Assembly: GCA_030729695.1 (NCBI GenBank)
Contig: JANQWV010000058.1
Span: 1 to 57,975 of the forward strand
Source of the DNA: Flavobacteriales bacterium
Lineage (GTDB): Bacteria > Bacteroidota > Bacteroidia > Flavobacteriales_D > Sanyastnellaceae
Direction: 5' to 3'
Length of the DNA: 57,975 bases
The notes under the pieces are model-generated. The model worked only from the letters and a program-made list of their open reading frames with translations, had not been told where the DNA came from and made no database searches. Below are positions 52,712-57,975 of this stretch, piece by piece. A program made the translations under genes and the position numbers. Positions within the stretch are counted from its first letter, which is position 1; each line of letters begins with the position of its first letter.

Positions 52712-53788
52712 TTATACTTTATCGAAGTCTATAACGACTGTGTCTGAAACCGGTTCGCATTGACAAGTCAACACGAATCCAGCATTCACCTCACCGGGTT
52801 CCAATGCGTAATTCAGTTTCATGTCTACCTCGCCTTCTTTCACGTGAGCACGACACGTGCAGCACATACCGCCTTTGCATGAGAATGGAATATCCAATCC
52901 CGCGCGCTGCGCAGCATCTAGGATCATCTCTCCGGTTTTCGGCATTTTGAATTGCGTGTAATTCCCGTCGAAAATAACGGTCACATCGGCTTGACCTTCC
53001 AACACCACTTCTTTCTTCACTACCGGAGGAGCCTGTTTTGCTTGTCCCGGAGAAGCGAATAATTCGTAATGAACATTTCCCTCAGCCATTCCATTCGACA
53101 AATAAAAATCTTTCACCGCGCGAATCATCGGTTCTGGTCCGCAAACAAAAACTTCTGAAACGGTATCTATTGGAATGAAACGTTGGGTATAACCTTCGAT
53201 CTTTTCAGCATCTATTCTTCCGTGGAAAAGCGCAATGTCATTCGGCTCGCCGCTTAACACATGAAAAACTCGGAAACGTCCGAGGAATATGTCTTTCATG
53301 TCTTCAATCAAATCGCGGAAGATAATTCCACTGAAGTGTCTATTTCCATATATCAAACTCACCTCTGCCTCTGCATTATTTTGCAGCAAGGTGCGCGCAA
53401 TCGAAAGCATTGGCGTAATTCCGCTTCCAGCAGCGTAAAGGACCACGTGCGTCTTTCCATCTAAATTATTCGGAGTGAAGTGACCCATCGGGTTCATCAC
53501 TTGCATTTCCATGCCCACCTTAATCTCTGAAGTAGCCCAGGTGGAAAACACACCACCGTCTACACGCTTAATAGCCACGCGCAATTCACCGTCGTTTGTT
53601 CCGCTGCAAATCGAATAAGATCTGCGAATGTCCTCTCCGTTTACACTCGCACGAAGCGTAAGGTATTGTCCGGGTTTGAAGGCATAACGCTCCATTAATT
53701 CGGCAGGAACCTGAAAGGCAACAGAAACACTATCTGCGGTTTCCTGACGAACATCGGAAACGGTTAAAGCTGAAAAGGTTGGTCTCAT
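52712..53788 (-). CDS. paaE: 1,2-phenylacetyl-CoA epoxidase reductase subunit PaaE
   Basis: Electron-transfer subunit of the ring-epoxidising monooxygenase of phenylacetate breakdown. The 358-residue protein has an FAD domain (RSYSICSG), an NAD domain (VVLYAAGSGITPMLSIARTLL and VFVCGPEPMIRAVKDF) and a C-terminal plant-type 2Fe-2S domain (DIPFSCKGGMCCTCRAHV ... LTCQC). I take ATG 53788; the frame is open for 78 more codons upstream but those residues are unlike the family and contain the promoter. It is divergent from paaA. Related ferredoxin reductases exist, but adjacency to paaA supports PaaE. Confidence 0.88.
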   Translation of the reverse strand: MRPTFSALTVSDVRQETADSVSVAFQVPAELMERYAFKPGQYLTLRASVNGEDIRRSYSICSGTNDGELRVAIKRVDGGVFSTWATSEIKVGMEMQVMNPMGHFTPNNLDGKTHVVLYAAGSGITPMLSIARTLLQNNAEAEVSLIYGNRHFSGIIFRDLIEDMKDIFLGRFRVFHVLSGEPNDIALFHGRIDAEKIEGYTQRFIPIDTVSEVFVCGPEPMIRAVKDFYLSNGMAEGNVHYELFASPGQAKQAPPVVKKEVVLEGQADVTVIFDGNYTQFKMPKTGEMILDAAQRAGLDIPFSCKGGMCCTCRAHVKEGEVDMKLNYALEPGEVNAGFVLTCQCEPVSDTVVIDFDKV

Positions 53789-53801
53789 AATATTGAAAAG
53801 G

Positions 53802-53830
53802 CAAAAATAGGTTAACAGGCTTCTGAACAA
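53802..53830 (-). promoter_or_regulatory. Promoter of paaE (TTG - 18 bp - TATTTTTG)
   Basis: On the minus strand TTG (53830-53828) and TATTTTTG (53809-53802) are 18 bp apart, a good match to the Bacteroidota promoter. The paaE ATG follows at 53788. Confidence 0.65.
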
Positions 53831-53880
53831 GAATTTTTCACCGCTGATATTTGCAATGATTTTGTTTAGGCTGAATGAAC

Positions 53881-53888
53881 TAAATTTG
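53881..53888 (+). promoter_or_regulatory. -7 promoter element of paaA
   Basis: TAAATTTG, exact TAnnTTTG, ends 5 nt before the paaA ATG (53894), implying a leaderless or very short-leader message. A TTG 16 bp upstream (53862-53864) may be -33. Together with the paaE promoter it makes a divergent control region of about 105 bp. Confidence 0.55.
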
Positions 53889-53893
53889 TGCTT

Positions 53894-54841
53894 ATGGAAA
53901 TGGAAATCGCTCTTCAAAAATTTCAGCAATACGTAGACGCTGAAAATAAAATAGAAGCCAAAGATTGGATGCCCGAAGGCTATCGCAAAACGCTTATCCG
54001 TCAGATCGGACAGCACGCGCACAGCGAAATCATAGGCATGCTTCCAGAAGGAAACTGGATTACACGCGCTCCATCGCTTCGTCGTAAAGCCATTTTGTTA
54101 GCGAAGGTTCAAGATGAAGCCGGACATGGTTTGTACTTGTATTGCGCAGCAGAAACTTTGGGTGTCGACAGAGATACCATGACAGAAGAAATGCTTTCAG
54201 GAAAAGCGAAGTATTCTTCCATCTTCAATTACCCAACCACTTCATGGGCCGACATTGGCGCTATTGGTTGGTTGGTAGACGGCGCTGCTATTGTGAATCA
54301 GGTTTCATTGCAACGCACGAGTTACGGTCCATACAGCAGAGCGCTTATTCGCATTTGCAAGGAAGAGAGTTTCCACCAAAGACAAGGATATGAAATTTGC
54401 ATTGCGCTTTCGAAAGGAACTGCAGAGCAAAAGAAAATGTTACAAGATGCCTTCAACCGTTTCTGGTGGCCGGCGTTAATGATGTTTGGTCCGTCTGACA
54501 AGGATTCTGCGCACAGCAGTCAGAATATGATTTGGAAAATCAAGCGTCACTCGAACGACGACATGCGTCAGAAGTTTGTAGACATGACGGTTGCTCAAGC
54601 TGAATATTTGGGACTAACTATTCCAGATCCAGATTTAAAATGGAATGAAGAAACGGGGCATTACGATTTCGGCGAAATCGATTGGACTGAATTCAACGAA
54701 GTTGTGAAAGGAAACGGCCCTTGCAACAAAGAGCGTGTTGCTGCGAAGCAAAAGGCTTGGAGTGAAGGCGAATGGGTTCGTGAAGCGGCGGTTGCTTATG
54801 CTGAAAAGCAAAAAGAAAAAGCCGCACAGAGTGCAGCTTAA
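53894..54841 (+). CDS. paaA: 1,2-phenylacetyl-CoA epoxidase catalytic subunit PaaA
   Basis: Di-iron oxygenase subunit that epoxidises the ring of phenylacetyl-CoA. 315 residues. Carboxylate/histidine metal ligands are seen in [14 protein letters not shown] and [14 protein letters not shown] (two ExxH-type pairs), and the N-terminus has [21 protein letters not shown]. Family-typical [15 protein letters not shown] is present. It needs PaaC (structural), PaaB and PaaE; only paaE is near. paaB, paaC and paaD, which usually follow paaA, are absent and replaced by a convergent thioredoxin gene. Confidence 0.93.
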   Translation: MEMEIALQKFQQYVDAENKIEAKDWMPEGYRKTLIRQIGQHAHSEIIGMLPEGNWITRAPSLRRKAILLAKVQDEAGHGLYLYCAAETLGVDRDTMTEEMLSGKAKYSSIFNYPTTSWADIGAIGWLVDGAAIVNQVSLQRTSYGPYSRALIRICKEESFHQRQGYEICIALSKGTAEQKKMLQDAFNRFWWPALMMFGPSDKDSAHSSQNMIWKIKRHSNDDMRQKFVDMTVAQAEYLGLTIPDPDLKWNEETGHYDFGEIDWTEFNEVVKGNGPCNKERVAAKQKAWSEGEWVREAAVAYAEKQKEKAAQSAA

Positions 54842-54862
54842 TCCTTAAACTAAAAAACAATT

Positions 54863-55159
54863 TTATACAGAACGGAGCAGTTGAATCAACTGCTCTTTTT
54901 CTTTTACGCCGGCCTCTTTCCACTTCACTTCTCCGTTCTTGAAGATCATGAGTGTTGGAACAGAACGCACGTTGTATTTCGCAGCCACAGCTTGATTGCG
55001 GTCAATGTCAATTTTGATAATGCGCGCTTCATCTCCGACAGCAGTTGCCAATTCTTCTAAGATAGGACCTTGGTAATTGCAAGGGCCGCACCATGTTGCG
55101 AAGAAATCTACTAAGACCGGCTTATCGCCTTGAATGATATCGTTGAAGCTTCCTTTCAT
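54863..55159 (-). CDS. trxA: Thioredoxin
   Basis: 98 residues, a single thioredoxin fold. The active site is FFATWCGPCNYQGP and the cis-Pro loop is RSVPTLMIFKNGE. Cytosolic thiol-disulfide reductant. Third gene of a small minus-strand set with two rhodanese genes; it overlaps the second rhodanese by 4 bp, so the three probably form one sulfur/redox operon. Confidence 0.9.
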   Translation of the reverse strand: MKGSFNDIIQGDKPVLVDFFATWCGPCNYQGPILEELATAVGDEARIIKIDIDRNQAVAAKYNVRSVPTLMIFKNGEVKWKEAGVKEKEQLIQLLRSV

Positions 55160-55470
55160 TTTTGTTGAATTAACGATTGCATTTTATTCCAGCTACCTGC
55201 ATTGTGAACATTGGTGAATCCCATTTGCTTCAATTGCGAAACGGCTGCACCGCTTCTCATACCGCTTCTGCAGCAGAGAATGATGGCTTCGTCTTTTTTC
55301 CAAGCTTTCGCCTTCGTAGGTATTTCAGGAAGTGGAACATTGCTTGTTCCTTTCGCGTGTCCTTCAGAATATTCTCCTTTGGTTCTCACGTCAACCAGCT
55401 TTGCGCCCTCACGCATCAGCTGCACCAAATCTGCCTTTGGCTTTCCTTTTAAGAATGAAAATAGTCCCAT
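55156..55470 (-). CDS. Rhodanese-like domain protein (CRSGMR active loop)
   Basis: 104 residues, one rhodanese domain: LVDVRTKGEYSEGHAKGTSNVPL and the active-site loop LCCRSGMRSGAAV. The catalytic Cys is followed by RSGMRSG, as in sulfurtransferases. The ATG at 55470 shares one base with the end of the neighbouring rhodanese gene; a longer start at 55497 lies inside that gene. Cytosolic; probably shuttles sulfane sulfur or handles persulfides with the thioredoxin. Confidence 0.87.
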   Translation of the reverse strand: MGLFSFLKGKPKADLVQLMREGAKLVDVRTKGEYSEGHAKGTSNVPLPEIPTKAKAWKKDEAIILCCRSGMRSGAAVSQLKQMGFTNVHNAGSWNKMQSLIQQK

Positions 55471-55745
55471 TATACTAGAGCGTTTACTTCCATCCAACCA
55501 CCACCGTTGTAGACATCTTCTACACCTTGCTGTTGAAGGTATCCGGTCGCCTGTCCGCTTCTACCACCCGAAAGGCAGCACATAACCAAAGGCTTCGGCA
55601 TGTTTTTAAGTTCTTCCACTTTCGTAGGTACTTCTTGTAACGGAATATTGATTGCACCCGCTACATGTCCACTTTGAAATTCTTCTCTTGAACGGACATC
55701 AACGATTGTTGCCGTTCCATTTTTTAAAGCTGCTAATACATCCAT
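55470..55745 (-). CDS. Rhodanese-like domain protein (CLSGGRS active loop)
   Basis: 91 residues: IVDVRSREEFQSGHVAGAINIPL and the loop MCCLSGGRSGQATGYL with the active Cys. It is a tandem paralogue of the next gene downstream but only moderately similar. First gene of the rhodanese-rhodanese-thioredoxin set. Array D lies 66 bp upstream. Confidence 0.87.
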   Translation of the reverse strand: MDVLAALKNGTATIVDVRSREEFQSGHVAGAINIPLQEVPTKVEELKNMPKPLVMCCLSGGRSGQATGYLQQQGVEDVYNGGGWMEVNALV

Positions 55746-55811
55746 GTTTTTTGAATTTTTAGCGAAGGTAGGATGGTAAATTGAACGGTGTTGTGAGGAG
55801 AGTCACATTAC

Positions 55812-56007
55812 GGCGAAGCCGATGACACAACACGTTGTGATGACACCTCCGGTGATGACCGTTCCGGATGACACAACACGTTGTGATGACACCTCCGGTG
55901 ATGACCGTTCCGGATGACGCTCCGCGAAGCGGTCATCGATTGAAAATCGTCATCAACGAAGTTGTCATCACGAAGTGTCATCCTTCAAAGAAGGTCATCG
56001 CGAAGCG
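55812..56007. repeat. Mini-hairpin array D (GATGAC / GTCATC linker, inverted halves)
   Basis: Left half, linker GATGAC: GGCGAAGCC (55812-55820), ACAACACGTTGT, ACCTCCGGT, CCGTTCCGG, then the same three again as an exact 46-bp direct repeat (55827-55872 and 55873-55918). The centre is GCTCCGC and CCGCGAAGCGG (55922-55932). Right half, linker GTCATC: CGATTGAAAATCG, CAACGAAGTTG, CACGAAGTG, CCTTCAAAGAAGG, CGCGAAGCG. Each unit is perfectly self-complementary. It lies between the rhodanese start and the stop of the T9SS cargo gene. Confidence 0.92.
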
Positions 56008-56012
56008 TATTG

Positions 56013-57975
56013 TTATTTTTCAACCACAAATCGCTTCACCACCTCTCCCACTCTCACAACATAATTCCCATCTGCGAAGTTGGAAACAGGAATGGCTGTT
56101 TGTGTTGAAAGGAGCTGTTGCTTGTGCACTAATTTTCCTACCGCATCGAAGATGTATAAGTCACTTCCAATGATGGAAGAGTTGACTTGAATATTCAATT
56201 CAGAGCGGGTTGGATTAGGGTATAAACTTATTGATGCGTTTAGTTCGAAGATGCTGTTATCGATCTCTCCATCGCAGTTCTCGTCTATGCCGTTGCCGCC
56301 AATGTCTTCAGCGCCTGGATTGATGTTCGCGTCGGTGTCGTTGCAGTCGGTGTCGTCAGGAGTGTATCCGATTGGTTGCGTGCATGCCAAGATGCTCACT
56401 GAAGGATTTCCGTAGGTGTCGCCATCGTTGTCTATGAAATAAACGGTTTGAACTCCTTCGTCTATTTGTCCATCGCAGTTATCATCAATGGTGTTACAAG
56501 ACTCTGTCGCACTTGAGTTAATGTTGCTGTTGGCATCGTCACAATCGGTGTTGTTGGTTACATAACCAGCACCAAGGTCAGAGCAACTGCTAATTACATC
56601 TCCTGCTCCGAAGCCATCTCCGTCTGCGTCTGTGTAGTAATCGAGGAATGTAATCCCGTTGTCAATGGCACCATCGCAATCGTCATCTTCGCCGTTGCAG
56701 ATTTCTGTTGAGGCAGTATTTTGATTGGCGTTGTTGTCGTTGCAATCGGTGTTGTTGGTGACATATCCCGCACCAAGATCAACACAGCTGTTTGTTGCAG
56801 TGCCTGCACCAAATCCATCGCTGTCCAAATCGGCATAGTAATCAAGGAAGATCAAACCGTTGTCAATTTGTCCATCGCAATCGTCATCTTCGCCGTTGCA
56901 GATTTCTGTTGAGGCAGTATTTTGATTGGCGTTGTTGTCGTTGCAATCGGTGTTGTTGGTGACATAACCACTTGGCTGAGAACATTCGTAAATTGAATTG
57001 TTTGCATCACCGAAGGTATCAGCATCAACATCTGCGTAATAAGTATTGAATACCAAACCATCGTCGATTGATCCTGAACAGTCGTCGTCGATGTGATTAC
57101 ATATTTCAGTAGCAGCAGGATTAACATCTGCACTTGTATCATCGCAATCAGTGTTATCTGTTACATACCCTTGCGGCTGAACACATGTTGAAATCAACGT
57201 TGCTAAATCTCCGAATCCGTCACCATCTGCATCTGCGAAGTAATCTACATTTGGAATTACAGTAACAACTGTAGCAGCGCTCGTTGAAGAACATGTGCTT
57301 GTGTTCGTCACAACAACAGTGTATGATCCACTTGCGTTAGCAGTGTATGCTGAAGTTGTCGCACCACTAATTGCAACAGCATTGTTGAACCATTGGTACG
57401 AAAGACCTGTTCCCGAGTTTGCGTTAAGAACAACACTTCCTCCTTGACAGAAAGTCGTTGCGGTTGCTGGAGTAATCGTTGCTGTTGGAAGCGCGTTCAC
57501 AGTAACAACTGTCGCCGTGCTCGTCGCAGAACACGTTGAAGTGTTCGTCACCACAACCGTATATGATCCACTTGCGTTTGCAGGGTACGAAGCACTTGTT
57601 GCTCCACTAATTATTACGGCGTTGTTATACCATTGATAAGAAAGTCCTGTTCCGGTGTTTGCATTCAATACTACCGACCCACCTTGACAGAAAGTTGTTG
57701 CGGTTGCTGGAGTAATTGTCGCAGTAGGAGCAGCGTTTACTGTAACAGCAGCTGTTGCTGTGTTGGTGCAACCGTTCGCTCCAGTTCCTGTAACGGTATA
57801 CACCGTGTTTGTTGAAGGTGATGCTGTAACCGTTGTTCCTGTTGTGCTTGAAAGTCCAGATGCAGGTGACCACACGTAAGTTAATCCGCCAGTAGCCGTT
57901 AAAGTTGCCGACTGTCCCGAACAAATTGAAGCGTTGTTCACACCAATATTTGGTAGTTGATTCACTTTTACAAAT
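56013..57975 (-). CDS. Large secreted T9SS cargo with PKD-like and MopE metal-binding repeats, 3' part
   Basis: Open to the window edge; about 654 codons are present and the N-terminus is missing. From the edge inward: three PKD/Ig-like Cys-containing repeats (CSGQSATLTATGG, then two copies with TFCQGGSVVLNAN and GSYTVVVTNTSTCS), and five MopE-type repeats of about 65 residues (DADGDGFGD ... GYVTDNTDCDD ... EICNHIDDDCSGSIDDG). Their Asp-rich loops resemble calcium sites. A T9SS type A tail follows (SLYPNPTRSELNIQV ... YVVRVGEVVKRFVVEK). Two of the MopE repeats are near-identical at DNA level, indicating recent tandem duplication. A surface adhesin or matrix role is likely. Confidence 0.9.
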   Translation of the reverse strand, partial: FVKVNQLPNIGVNNASICSGQSATLTATGGLTYVWSPASGLSSTTGTTVTASPSTNTVYTVTGTGANGCTNTATAAVTVNAAPTATITPATATTFCQGGSVVLNANTGTGLSYQWYNNAVIISGATSASYPANASGSYTVVVTNTSTCSATSTATVVTVNALPTATITPATATTFCQGGSVVLNANSGTGLSYQWFNNAVAISGATTSAYTANASGSYTVVVTNTSTCSSTSAATVVTVIPNVDYFADADGDGFGDLATLISTCVQPQGYVTDNTDCDDTSADVNPAATEICNHIDDDCSGSIDDGLVFNTYYADVDADTFGDANNSIYECSQPSGYVTNNTDCNDNNANQNTASTEICNGEDDDCDGQIDNGLIFLDYYADLDSDGFGAGTATNSCVDLGAGYVTNNTDCNDNNANQNTASTEICNGEDDDCDGAIDNGITFLDYYTDADGDGFGAGDVISSCSDLGAGYVTNNTDCDDANSNINSSATESCNTIDDNCDGQIDEGVQTVYFIDNDGDTYGNPSVSILACTQPIGYTPDDTDCNDTDANINPGAEDIGGNGIDENCDGEIDNSIFELNASISLYPNPTRSELNIQVNSSIIGSDLYIFDAVGKLVHKQQLLSTQTAIPVSNFADGNYVVRVGEVVKRFVVEK

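Noticed and set aside
53789-54022. 78-codon N-terminal extension of paaE
   Set aside because: The residues do not match the reductase family and the segment contains the divergent promoters and the start of paaA.
55812-56007. Array D as a CRISPR array
   Set aside because: The constant part is only 6 nt and the variable parts are 7-13 nt palindromes; there are no 20-40 nt repeats and spacers and no cas genes.
1-57975. tRNA, rRNA, transposase, integrase or prophage genes
   Set aside because: None were recognised on either strand; the region reads as chromosomal core with dispersed small repeats.

Overview
The window is a piece of a Bacteroidota chromosome, most likely order Flavobacteriales (a Crocinitomicaceae/Fluviicola-like relative is possible but unproven). 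The signs are GldB and GldC, a PorT-type barrel, several proteins with type IX secretion (T9SS) C-terminal sorting tails, a VDAEYKA-repeat protein, and promoters with the Bacteroidota -7 element TAnnTTTG, here often TAnnTTCG.

Layout. 1-713: 5' part of xseA. 714-1092: gene-free. 1093-4423: same-strand trio of P-loop ATPase, von Willebrand A protein and Cys-rich protein of unknown function. 4427-6177: DASS transporter and VDAEYKA-repeat protein. 6211-6351: mini-hairpin array A, between divergent promoters. 6370-7791: rlmD-type RNA methyltransferase. 7788-21835: a 12-gene dcw operon on the minus strand (mraZ-rsmH-ftsL-ftsI-murE-mraY-murD-ftsW-murG-murC-ftsQ-ftsA) without ftsZ. 22120-27357: hydrolase, engB, gldC, gldB, porT-like, nadE, SDR. 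27383-28078: lipoprotein whose middle half is encoded by array B. 28185-39047: ahcY, PPTase, T9SS cargo, GH3-like enzyme, secreted vWA protein, udk, rnhA, glutaryl-CoA dehydrogenase, T9SS cargo, EamA transporter. 39037-39173: array C. 39280-43616: rplU, rpmA, serS, lipoprotein, TPR protein. 43617-47609: giant CotH/lamin-tail T9SS cargo. 47810-52708: two-component pair, 3-hydroxyacyl-CoA dehydrogenase, ribF, LRR protein. 52712-54841: divergent paaE and paaA. 54863-55745: thioredoxin and two rhodaneses. 55812-56007: array D. 56013-57975: 3' part of a large PKD/MopE-repeat T9SS cargo.

Most of this is core metabolism, cell wall, division and translation. The standout is a dispersed family of mini-hairpin arrays (A-D). 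A constant linker (AAGGT/AAGAT in A-C, GTCATC in D) alternates with variable units of about 7-13 nt, each self-complementary around a loop of about 3 nt. The phase is strictly 12 bp in A and most of B. Stems differ from unit to unit but stay paired. Two copies of a duplicated segment in B differ by compensatory base pairs. Many units are GCGAAGC or its relatives, a DNA sequence known to fold into an exceptionally stable mini-hairpin. I do not recall a described repeat class with this architecture. Arrays lie in intergenic DNA, at a gene's stop codon, and in frame inside a lipoprotein gene.
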